Assembly: GCA_016183815.1 (NCBI GenBank)
Contig: JACPDW010000034.1
Span: 1 to 48,816 of the forward strand
Direction: 5' to 3'
Origin: Flavobacteriia bacterium
GTDB lineage: Bacteria; Bacteroidota; Bacteroidia; Flavobacteriales_D; Crocinitomicaceae
DNA length: 48,816 nucleotides
Below, one piece after another: positions 8,125 through 15,149 of this stretch (the first letter of the stretch is position 1; each line of letters begins with the position of its first letter). Both the position numbers and the translations under genes were made by a program. The notes beneath the pieces were generated by a model. That model was not told where the DNA came from and made no database searches. It worked only from the letters and a program-made list of their open reading frames with translations.

Positions 8125-8877
8125 ATGAGATTTGCTTTTTGTAAAGTCAGTCTTTCTCCTTTACGTTCTGAAGCTAAAGATCAAAGTGAATGTTGTTCAC
8201 AAATTTTTTTTGCTGAACCAGTCCTTATTATCAGTGAAAATGAAAAGTGGGTCAAAATAGAAACATTTTTGGACAAATATGTTGGATGGTCTGATGCTTC
8301 ACATTTTGAAACTCTTTCAAATGAAGAATTTGAAGTGTTATGTAAAACTACAAAACAACTCATTGAATCAAGAATTATTGAAGTTCAAACACCTTGGGGC
8401 AAACAAGATGTATATCAAGGAACTCTTTTGCCTTTAGAACTGGGTAAAAAAGTATGGAAAATTGGCAAATATTCTTTTTCACTTTTAAATAAAAATAAAT
8501 CTTATGCTAATTGGGAAAATTTTGCAACATCTTATTTAAATGTTCCTTATTTATGGGGTGGAAAAAGTGCTTTTGGTATTGATTGTAGTGCTTTTGTTCA
8601 AATTGTTTTTCGATTTAGAAAGATTAATTTGCCAAGAGACGCATATCAACAAGCTGAATATGGAAATAGTATTCCTTTTGAAAATCATCAAAAAGGAGAT
8701 GTGGCTTTTTTTAATAATGAAGAAGGACGAATTATCCATGTTGGAATATTGTTAGATAAAAATCATATAATTCATGCTTCATCCTGGGTAAAGATTGATT
8801 CTTTTGATCAAAATGGAATATTTTCAAATGAAAAAAATAAATATACACATTTTTTAAGTGACATTAAAAGAATGTAA
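8125..8877 (+). CDS. NlpC/P60 family peptidase with N-terminal SH3 domain
   Basis: The 250-aa protein resembles cytoplasmic gamma-D-glutamyl-dipeptidyl peptidases (YkfC/peptidase VI type) that recycle cell-wall peptides. An N-terminal SH3-like part begins SLSPLRSEAKDQSE. The papain-like domain has PYLWGGKSAFGIDCSAFVQ with catalytic Cys154, then HVGILL with His205, then IIHASS with His217. The conserved WGG before the Cys is present. No signal peptide is visible, which fits a cytosolic recycling role rather than murein cleavage outside. It follows the DinB-like gene by 2 nt and is convergent with rimM. Confidence 0.9.
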   Translation: MRFAFCKVSLSPLRSEAKDQSECCSQIFFAEPVLIISENEKWVKIETFLDKYVGWSDASHFETLSNEEFEVLCKTTKQLIESRIIEVQTPWGKQDVYQGTLLPLELGKKVWKIGKYSFSLLNKNKSYANWENFATSYLNVPYLWGGKSAFGIDCSAFVQIVFRFRKINLPRDAYQQAEYGNSIPFENHQKGDVAFFNNEEGRIIHVGILLDKNHIIHASSWVKIDSFDQNGIFSNEKNKYTHFLSDIKRM

Positions 8878-8942
8878 AATCAGACTTTTTTAACATTTTG
8901 TTACTACAAACAATAAATTAAAAAACTATAAAAAATTGCAAT

Positions 8943-9458
8943 TTAATCAAACAATCCGTCAGGAGATAAAATAAAAAGCTTTTTCTCTTTTCTATCTACT
9001 TTTTTCACTAAACCTGGAATCAGTGGGATTAATATTTCTTTTCCCTGCTGATTGATTTGTAACAAAGGGTTTGAAGGCAAATCAATAACTTGGTCTATTT
9101 TCCCTAGTAATCCAAGTTTTTCATCAATACAATCAAAAGCTATAATCTCGTGATCATAAAAATGATTATCATCTAGTTTTTCTAATAATTCTATAGGGAG
9201 ATAAACTTTTTTTCTAAGAATTTTTTTAGCTTCATTTTCATTATTAACCTCAATGAATTTTACTCTTGCAAAAGATTTATTTTTCAATTGAAATTGTTGA
9301 ACAGTGAAAGGAATCAATTGACCATCATTTTCTATCCAAAAAACTTTTGGAATTTTAAATTCTTCAGGATGAGAGAGGTCTAAAAACAAGGAAACTTCAC
9401 CTTTAAATCCGTGAAGTTTCGCTATATGTCCTAAGAGATAAGACTCTTGAATTTTCAT
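8943..9458 (-). CDS. rimM: Ribosome maturation factor RimM
   Basis: RimM helps assemble the 30S head and binds uS19. The 171-aa protein starts SYLLGHIAKLHGFKGEVSLFLD, matching the N-terminal RimM barrel (GxIxxxHGxKGE). The C-terminal PRC-like barrel contains LLGKIDQVIDLPSNPLL and ends with ILIPLIPGLVKKVDRKEK and a DGLFD-like tail. It starts 6 nt after rpsP, the usual partner in the rpsP-rimM operon. Confidence 0.96.
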   Translation of the reverse strand: MKIQESYLLGHIAKLHGFKGEVSLFLDLSHPEEFKIPKVFWIENDGQLIPFTVQQFQLKNKSFARVKFIEVNNENEAKKILRKKVYLPIELLEKLDDNHFYDHEIIAFDCIDEKLGLLGKIDQVIDLPSNPLLQINQQGKEILIPLIPGLVKKVDRKEKKLFILSPDGLFD

Positions 9459-9464
9459 AAAAAC

Positions 9465-10079
9465 CTAAGCTTCTTCAGCTGGAGTTTCTTCAATTGATTC
9501 GTTACTTTCTGTATTGTTTTCATCAGAAACAGCAACTTCAACATTATCTGAAGTTTCAGCAGTTGATTCTTCGCTTTGAACGTTGTTTTCTTCTGCCACT
9601 TCAGTTATTGCTTCTTCTTGAGGTGCATTTTTAGCTTCTACTTCTTTTGCTTTAGCTTCTTTAGCCAACATTTCATTTTTCAATGCTTCTGCTTTTGCTA
9701 AAGATTCAGATTTAGAAAGTCCTTCTTTTTTAGCTATTACTTTAGCTTCTTTCTCAGTCAACCAAGAAATAAATCTTTTTTCAGCTTCTTCTTCTGAAAA
9801 TGCTCCTTTTTTTACTCCGTTTAATAAGTGATTTTTGTACATCACCCCTTTATAAGAAAGGATAGCTCTTGCTGTATCAGATAATTCAGCACCTTTTCTA
9901 ACCCAAGATAATGTACTATCAAAATTAATTTCAATAGTTGCTGGGTTTGTATTTGGGTTATAGATTCCCAATTTTTCAATAAATTTTCCGTCTCTTTTAG
10001 CTCTTGAGTCGGCTACTACTAAATGAAAAAAAGCATTACCTTTTTTCCCGTGTCTTTGCAATCTAATTCTTGTTGCCAT
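9465..10079 (-). CDS. rpsP: 30S ribosomal protein bS16 with long acidic C-terminal extension
   Basis: The core (residues 1-85) has the bS16 signature [23 protein letters not shown] and IEKLGIYNP. Full length is 204 aa against about 80-90 in E. coli. The extra part is an Ala/Lys/Glu helical stretch (about 95-150), then an acidic low-complexity tail rich in Glu, Ser, Thr and Asn (about 150-204). Bacteroidota bS16 often carries extensions, so this is expected in kind, but the tail is long. It heads the rpsP-rimM operon with a canonical promoter and a leader hairpin upstream. Confidence 0.96.
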   Translation of the reverse strand: MATRIRLQRHGKKGNAFFHLVVADSRAKRDGKFIEKLGIYNPNTNPATIEINFDSTLSWVRKGAELSDTARAILSYKGVMYKNHLLNGVKKGAFSEEEAEKRFISWLTEKEAKVIAKKEGLSKSESLAKAEALKNEMLAKEAKAKEVEAKNAPQEEAITEVAEENNVQSEESTAETSDNVEVAVSDENNTESNESIEETPAEEA

Positions 10080-10095
10080 TACTTCTGTAATTTTT

Positions 10096-10110
10096 GAGGT
10101 ACAAAACCTC
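10096..10110 (-). promoter_or_regulatory. Leader hairpin of rpsP-rimM
   Basis: GAGGT and ACCTC pair around an ACAAA loop in the predicted ~50-nt 5' leader between the promoter at 10136-10166 and the rpsP start. Without a T-run it is not a terminator. It could tune translation or bind a protein, but that is inference. Confidence 0.4.
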
Positions 10111-10135
10111 GGTTAAACATTTATTTTAAGGGGTG

Positions 10136-10166
10136 CAAAGATACAAAGAAAATATTATAAAACAAG
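10136..10166 (-). promoter_or_regulatory. Canonical Bacteroidetes promoter of rpsP
   Basis: Read on the minus strand, CTTG (10166-10163) is followed by exactly 19 nt and then TATCTTTG (10143-10136). This is the standard TTG/TAnnTTTG layout. It lies 57 nt upstream of the rpsP ATG. Confidence 0.85.
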
Positions 10167-10450
10167 ACATTAAACGTGATTTTAGAAAAATAAATTTCAC
10201 TTTATTAAAAAAATATGGTTTTGTGAAGTAAAAAAGTGCAAATCTACAAGAAAAATGGTGAAAATTTTCTAACAAATTTTGGAATTAATACTAACTGATT
10301 ATTGAAAATTAAAATGATTTTTCCCGCAGATTGCACTGAAAAATACACAGATTAACGCAGAGTTTTTTAAAAATTATACTGCAATAATTTGACACAAAAT
10401 AAAAATGAAAAGCTAAACAAGAAAAAGTTTCCAGAACAAATAAAAATCCA
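10167..10450. other. Gene-free AT-rich spacer with degenerate CGCAGATT-type repeat
   Basis: No ORF with coding character, tRNA or clear terminator is visible. Between about 10323 and 10362 the sequence reads CCCGCAGATTGCACTG, then ACACAGATTAACGCAGAG. CGCAGATT words spaced like this recur in intergenic regions of many Bacteroidota genomes, so this is probably an interspersed-repeat remnant. The remainder is A/T-rich filler between the rpsP promoter and the end of the 10451 gene. Confidence 0.45.
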
Positions 10451-11338
10451 TTATTGCCAAACAGGACAATCTTTACAATCTTGTTTTGATTTCAAATAAA
10501 AAAATCCACCAATAGTAATATTGTGTTGAAAATACCAAAAAGAATGTTTTGCATACGCATTTTTATCTGATTCCCTTAATTTAACTTTCCAAATTGACAT
10601 TCTTCCTCCACTTAACTCAGGTTGAATAAAAAAATGTTTAAAGAACTCAAATCGTAATGAAGCATGAGTAGAAAGTCCCATTCCTGCAACAGATTGAGTA
10701 TATCTTTCAAAATTTTGTGCAAAATTGAAATCGGAAATTGTAAATAAAATTCCCGTTCCCAAAGCAATATTTGCATTTAGCCCAAACCATTGACTTTTAG
10801 TTTGATAAAGCAATAAACTCCGCATTAGTTCAACTCTTATGTAATTCAAACCATTGGAGTTCTCATAATGAAAATGATTTCTGTCCGTTGTAATCATTTT
10901 TCCATCATAATCTCCTGACCATAAAGAATCTACACCTGGATCGATGTGTCCTGTCAATAAAACATTATTTTTATCATCCATTAAATATTTCATATGGTCG
11001 TATCCAAGTGAGATGGACAATTTTGGTTTAATGTAGTACCCTACTCTAACATTGAATTGTGGTACAACAAAAGTGTTTATGTTAAAATACGTAGAAATAT
11101 CGTTACTTGGATTGTCAGACGCTGTTACGTTTTGTAGCGTAAATCTGTATCCTGTCCCGTTAAATAAAATATCACTTTTAGAATAATAAGTTCTGTTATA
11201 ACCCCAATAGAACCAAAGACTTCCTTTTCCTGTAGTTCTTTTGTCTTTTTTAAACCTATATTTTTTTTGACTGACACTACTAAAAGTAAGGAATAAAAAT
11301 AATACTATTAACCCTAAAGATTTTATTTTTGTAACCAT
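10451..11338 (-). CDS. Outer-membrane beta-barrel protein, unknown role
   Basis: The 295-aa protein has a signal peptide (MVTKIKSLGLIVLFLFLTFSSVSQ). It continues with amphipathic, aromatic-rich strands typical of a porin-like barrel: GSLWFYWGYNRTYYSKSD, VPQFNVRVGYYIKPKLSISLGYDHM, and others to FQHNITIGGFFYL. It does not end in Phe but has a short tail with CKDC. The ATG overlaps the last 16 nt of the upstream lipoprotein gene, implying translational coupling and a joint function at the outer membrane. I do not recognise a named family. Confidence 0.7.
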   Translation of the reverse strand: MVTKIKSLGLIVLFLFLTFSSVSQKKYRFKKDKRTTGKGSLWFYWGYNRTYYSKSDILFNGTGYRFTLQNVTASDNPSNDISTYFNINTFVVPQFNVRVGYYIKPKLSISLGYDHMKYLMDDKNNVLLTGHIDPGVDSLWSGDYDGKMITTDRNHFHYENSNGLNYIRVELMRSLLLYQTKSQWFGLNANIALGTGILFTISDFNFAQNFERYTQSVAGMGLSTHASLRFEFFKHFFIQPELSGGRMSIWKVKLRESDKNAYAKHSFWYFQHNITIGGFFYLKSKQDCKDCPVWQ

Positions 11339-12012
11339 TGAATAAATTCTTGTTGACTAATAATTTTTTCCAACTGATAATCTGATTTTAAATGTATATC
11401 ATGAATTCTCACCAATCCTATACCCTCAGAAAAATAAGATTTAAACACCGAAAATACTTGTTGTTGTTTTTTAGTATGTGGATTGACTTGAGTCATACGT
11501 ATGGTATCTAATACAGTGATGGTATTTTCATTTCGACCTAAAACTTTTGTTTTAATTGGAGTACCATTATCAATTTTCCTAATTACTTCATATAAAATAA
11601 CAGTTGAATCAGTAAAACCAGGAAATTGAGATAGAAAATGGGTAACTTGATTTTCATACATTGGAAAAAATCCTTTTTTGGAAATATTGGCTTTTTGTTT
11701 TTTACCTTGTTTATCCACCACCATCATGTCCATCATGTCCAAACTATCCAAATTATAATTCATTGCATCTGTAATTCTTCCGTCCATAGAATAATTTTCA
11801 ACAACAATATGTTTTCCATAGGAGTCTTCAATACCGTAAACCCTATTAAATTTTTCGTTTAAACCTTGTTTAACATCACGATACACATAAACTTTGGCCT
11901 CTTGTTGGTAAGGATAAAAAAAGGAATAATATGGATTTGTTGAAATTTTATCTTTACAAGAGTGTAAAAATAGAACAAAAAAAACTAAAAATAATTTAAA
12001 TAAAAATCTCAT
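11323..12012 (-). CDS. Lipoprotein of unknown function, coupled to an outer-membrane barrel
   Basis: A 229-aa protein with a lipoprotein signal: a hydrophobic run, then the lipobox LHSC at about residues 16-19, then KDK. The mature part is rich in beta-prone sequence and contains no catalytic motif I can name. It starts 12 nt after the rluB-type gene and overlaps the following barrel gene by 16 nt. The three form an apparent operon with one promoter. The tight overlap suggests the lipoprotein and barrel act together, but that is inference. Confidence 0.7.
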   Translation of the reverse strand: MRFLFKLFLVFFVLFLHSCKDKISTNPYYSFFYPYQQEAKVYVYRDVKQGLNEKFNRVYGIEDSYGKHIVVENYSMDGRITDAMNYNLDSLDMMDMMVVDKQGKKQKANISKKGFFPMYENQVTHFLSQFPGFTDSTVILYEVIRKIDNGTPIKTKVLGRNENTITVLDTIRMTQVNPHTKKQQQVFSVFKSYFSEGIGLVRIHDIHLKSDYQLEKIISQQEFIQWLQK

Positions 12013-12024
12013 TATAATTTAAAT

Positions 12025-12924
12025 TTAACAACGATTCATTTTTAAGAACATAACTTCTTTCTCGTCAAGATGTCTATAAAACGAGCGAGGTAAATCTCTT
12101 TTGGTTAATCCAGCAAAATATACTCGATCTAGTTTATCAACTTCGTAACCCAAATGTTCAAAAATACGACGAACAACACGATTTTTACCAGAGTGTAATT
12201 CTATTCCTACTTCAAAGTTAGAACCTGATTTTTCGACATAGTCAATTTTATCACATTTAACAAAACCATCGTCTAATACAACGCCTTCACGTATTTTTTG
12301 CAAATCCTCTAAACTTACAGGTTTGTTAAGAAAAACATGATATATTTTTTTTGATTCAAAACGAGGGTGAGTCAACTTTTTGGCTAAATCTCCATCATTT
12401 GTAAATAATAATAGTCCTGTGGTATCTTTGTCTAATCGTCCTACTGGATAAATTCTTTCTTTACAAGCTTTTGATACTAAAGACATTACTGTTTTTCTAC
12501 CTTTTGGATCTTCCATAGTAGTAATAAATCCTTTTGGTTTATTTAATAAAACATATCTCTTTTTTTCAGCATTGATTGTGTGTCCATCATACTTAACAAC
12601 ATCAGTTGGTTTGATTTTGTACCCTAACTCGGTAATTATTTTGTCATTAATTGAAATAACACCCGATTGAATCAAAACATCAGCTTCTCTTCTTGAGGCA
12701 ACACCAGCGTTTGACAAAAATTTATTTAAACGGATTTCCTCTTCGTTAAAACTTGGCAAAGGATCGCCTTTTTTGACCTTTTCTTTAAATTGAAAATATT
12801 TTTTTCTATCTTTTTCTGAAGGAATGTTAGACTTACTTACATCGTTCGTTTTAGTCTTTTTATCTTTAGAGATAAATGTTTTTTTGGGGGAATTTGATTT
12901 TTTTTTTGTGTTCATCACGAGCAT
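12025..12924 (-). CDS. rRNA pseudouridine synthase, RluB/RsuA family
   Basis: The family isomerises uridine in 23S (RluB/E/F) or 16S (RsuA) rRNA. An S4 RNA-binding domain (about 65-110) shows IRLNKFLSNAGVASRREAD. The catalytic domain carries VGRLDKDTTGLLLFTNDGDL with the nucleophile Asp165, and later HSGKNRVVRRIFEHLGYEV. RluB is the likeliest member but the target uridine cannot be read. The first ~60 residues are a Lys/Ser-rich extension of the kind common in Bacteroidota. The start could be Met1 or Met4. It heads an operon with the lipoprotein and barrel genes. Confidence 0.92.
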   Translation of the reverse strand: MLVMNTKKKSNSPKKTFISKDKKTKTNDVSKSNIPSEKDRKKYFQFKEKVKKGDPLPSFNEEEIRLNKFLSNAGVASRREADVLIQSGVISINDKIITELGYKIKPTDVVKYDGHTINAEKKRYVLLNKPKGFITTMEDPKGRKTVMSLVSKACKERIYPVGRLDKDTTGLLLFTNDGDLAKKLTHPRFESKKIYHVFLNKPVSLEDLQKIREGVVLDDGFVKCDKIDYVEKSGSNFEVGIELHSGKNRVVRRIFEHLGYEVDKLDRVYFAGLTKRDLPRSFYRHLDEKEVMFLKMNRC

Positions 12925-12935
12925 AAATTATTTTG

Positions 12936-12943
12936 CAAAGATA
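12936..12943 (-). promoter_or_regulatory. -7 box TATCTTTG of the rluB-type gene
   Basis: The minus strand reads TATCTTTGC 11 nt before the start codon at 12924, predicting a very short 5' leader. It lies in the 30-nt gap after tsaB, so the rluB operon has its own promoter. Confidence 0.65.
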
Positions 12944-12954
12944 GACAAAATGAA

Positions 12955-13614
12955 TTATTTAGAAAAAAATTCTTTTAAATAGAGCGGTTCAAAGTACGCA
13001 ACAGACTCAAATTGTGAAAGTTTAAACTTTTCCCACGCAACAATGGTTTGAAATTGTGCACTTAATTGAATCTCATCATCAAAAATAATATTTCTATTTT
13101 TCCATAGAATTTTGCATTTTTCAATACCATCACCGACAGCTATTAATGGAATTTGATTAAATTCAATATATGAATTTTCATCTAATATATCAGCACTTAA
13201 TTCTTTAATGATAACATCATTTTCATACATACATGAATAGACTTCCATTCTTCTAGCATCAATCATTGTTAAAATTCTATGATTTGGATATTTCAATTTT
13301 GTTGCATAATACAAACATAAATTTGTTTCAATCGAAATTAATGGAACTTGAAGGGCGTAACATAAACCTTTAGCAACAGAAACGGCAATTCTCAAACCAG
13401 TATAAGAACCTGGTCCTGAAGACAAAGAAACGGCCTGAATATCAGAGTAATGTAACGCTTGATTTTGAATTAATTGATCAATAAGTATTGTTAAAAGTTC
13501 ATTGTGTTTCAATTCTTCATTTTGAACATCAATATACTCGATGAGTTCACCACTTTTTGACAAAGCAACGGAACAAATTTTAGTAGCACATTCTAAATGA
13601 AGAATAAAACTCAT
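12955..13614 (-). CDS. tsaB: tRNA threonylcarbamoyladenosine biosynthesis protein TsaB
   Basis: TsaB is the ASKHA-fold partner of TsaD in making t6A37 of ANN-decoding tRNAs. The 219-aa protein has the N-terminal ILHLECATKICSVAL and the hallmark LSSGPGSYTGLRIAVSVAKGL, followed by VPLISIETN. Length is normal. Its ATG overlaps the stop codon of the response-regulator gene by 4 nt (ATGA), so translation of the two is coupled. That pairing with a signalling gene has no obvious functional reason. Confidence 0.94.
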   Translation of the reverse strand: MSFILHLECATKICSVALSKSGELIEYIDVQNEELKHNELLTILIDQLIQNQALHYSDIQAVSLSSGPGSYTGLRIAVSVAKGLCYALQVPLISIETNLCLYYATKLKYPNHRILTMIDARRMEVYSCMYENDVIIKELSADILDENSYIEFNQIPLIAVGDGIEKCKILWKNRNIIFDDEIQLSAQFQTIVAWEKFKLSQFESVAYFEPLYLKEFFSK

Positions 13615-14300
13615 GGAAGCAATTCTAACTTAAAGCCAACTCCATGAATATTTGTAATGAGGATACTTGAATCTTCTGAAAGATATTTTCTTAATTTGGT
13701 TATAAAAACATCTAAACTTCTTCCAATAAAATAATCTTCCATTCCCCAAACCCCGTTCATTATCATTTCTCGTGTAACAATTTGATTTTTAAAACGAACT
13801 AAAATAAGGAGAATTTGTGCCTCTTTTTTAGTTAAAATTTTTGAATTTAGATCTTTTGTTAAAGAATAATTAGCTGAATCAAAGGTATAGGATTTTAATT
13901 TATACACAGTTTGTTCTTCTTCTTTGTCAAGAATATTACTTCTTTTTAGTAAAGATTTTATTCTCAAATCTAATTCATCAAAGTTAAAAGGTTTGGTTAA
14001 ATAATCATCTGCACCAATTTTAAGACCTTCAATTTTATCTTCAGTCATCGATTTGGCTGTCAAAAAAATAATAGGAATTTCTTTGTTCAATTTTCTGATG
14101 TCTTTTGCTAATGAAAAGCCATCTTTTTTAGGCATCATAACATCTAGAATACAAAGATGATACTGATCTTGATGAAATTTTTGAAGAGCATCAGAACCGT
14201 CAAGGGCTAAAACTACTCGATAACCTCTCTCCTTTAATTGGTCTGAAATAACATATCCTAAATTGGTGTCATCTTCAGCCAGTAATATCTTTGGTTTCAT
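13611..14300 (-). CDS. OmpR/PhoB-family response regulator
   Basis: The receiver domain (residues 1-115) shows the acidic pair EDD (9-11), the phosphoacceptor in CILDVMMPKKDG (Asp53) and LTKPF with the conserved Lys. The C-terminal winged-helix DNA-binding domain (about 130-229) includes LTKKEAQILLILV and DVFITKLRKYL with an HGVGFKL end. No histidine kinase is adjacent, so it is an orphan here. A candidate promoter lies at 14401-14408 and the predicted leader of about 95 nt contains a strong hairpin, suggesting post-transcriptional control. Confidence 0.94.
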   Translation of the reverse strand: MKPKILLAEDDTNLGYVISDQLKERGYRVVLALDGSDALQKFHQDQYHLCILDVMMPKKDGFSLAKDIRKLNKEIPIIFLTAKSMTEDKIEGLKIGADDYLTKPFNFDELDLRIKSLLKRSNILDKEEEQTVYKLKSYTFDSANYSLTKDLNSKILTKKEAQILLILVRFKNQIVTREMIMNGVWGMEDYFIGRSLDVFITKLRKYLSEDSSILITNIHGVGFKLELLP

Positions 14301-14333
14301 CTTGAATATAAAATTAAATGGGTTTAAAAATGA

Positions 14334-14367
14334 ACGAGAGCTTAAAACTGGCGTTCTAAACTCTCGT
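14334..14367 (-). promoter_or_regulatory. Long hairpin in the response-regulator 5' leader
   Basis: ACGAGAG at 14334-14340 pairs perfectly with CTCTCGT at 14361-14367. Inside, TTA/TAA and AAC/GTT pairs continue the stem toward a TGGC loop with only isolated mismatches. It lies about 35 nt upstream of the start codon. The lack of a T-run argues against a plain terminator. Confidence 0.5.
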
Positions 14368-14400
14368 CACACTAATCAACCTAACCTACTACTACTTTTG

Positions 14401-14408
14401 CAAAGTTA
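14401..14408 (-). promoter_or_regulatory. Candidate -7 box TAACTTTG of the response-regulator gene
   Basis: The minus strand reads TAACTTTGC about 100 nt upstream of the ATG at 14300. The resulting leader has a GTAGTAGTAGGTTAGG-like stretch and the hairpin at 14334-14367. Confidence 0.5.
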
Positions 14409-14507
14409 TATTATATTTTTAATTTATACAACTTTTTTATAAATTATTTTATTTTTTTGGCGTAAAGGTTATAAAATATCGATTAATTAAATTAAATCAT
14501 ATACAAA

Positions 14508-14981
14508 CTAACTCATGTGTTTTAAGTTCATTCCGTAAAGCACAATAAATACAACAGCCATCACAGCAGAAAATGTAGAGAATGTTACTCCAAAAATAAG
14601 AGGTACGATTACACCAACCACTTGTGTAGCGGAATAAATGTAATACCCTTGTTTTTGTAATTTCCACATTTTAATTACACCCCATAAACCTACTAATATC
14701 AATACGATAGCAGTAATGATGTATGGCCAAGAGAATACTGTAGAGGCCTCATTCATTGCTTGATTGAGCTGTTGAGCACCCTCCGTGTTCATGTCCATGC
14801 CTGAGTTCGCCATACTTTCATTAAGCTTGTCGCCCACATTAACTCCAGCAGCATCAACTACTCCTTTAGCAGCACTCATAATTATCATTGAGATAATTCC
14901 AATACCCGCTGCAATAAAACTTAAAATACATAAGACGGTCAAAAAACCAGGTCTTTTTGGTGTTTCATTTACTTCACTCAT
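14508..14981 (-). CDS. Small four-helix inner-membrane protein
   Basis: A 157-aa protein with four predicted transmembrane segments (about 14-38, 76-100, 112-128 and 130-152). A polar loop rich in Asn, Met and Gly (about 40-72) separates the first pair. The N-terminus MSEVNETPKRPGFLTVLCILSF is like small Bacteroidota membrane proteins that begin with a Pro-Gly-Phe-Leu-Thr motif. No enzymatic motif is seen. It stands alone between the response-regulator promoter region and the divergent phosphatase gene. Confidence 0.65.
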   Translation of the reverse strand: MSEVNETPKRPGFLTVLCILSFIAAGIGIISMIIMSAAKGVVDAAGVNVGDKLNESMANSGMDMNTEGAQQLNQAMNEASTVFSWPYIITAIVLILVGLWGVIKMWKLQKQGYYIYSATQVVGVIVPLIFGVTFSTFSAVMAVVFIVLYGMNLKHMS

Positions 14982-15149
14982 AATATAAAATTTAAATAGT
15001 TACAGGACAAATATATACTTAATTTTTATAAAAACAATTAATTTGAATTTTTTTTTTATTTATTTTTTCTATTCAAGTGTTTTCTTTATTTCCTTTGTAA
15101 ATAAAAATGTGTTTTTAAAAAATACATTATCTTTACTAATTTTTATTCT

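Noticed and set aside
11638-11862. Plus-strand ORF with a His-rich run opposite the lipoprotein gene
   Set aside because: It arises from the Met/Asp codons of the real minus-strand gene and shows no coding features of its own.
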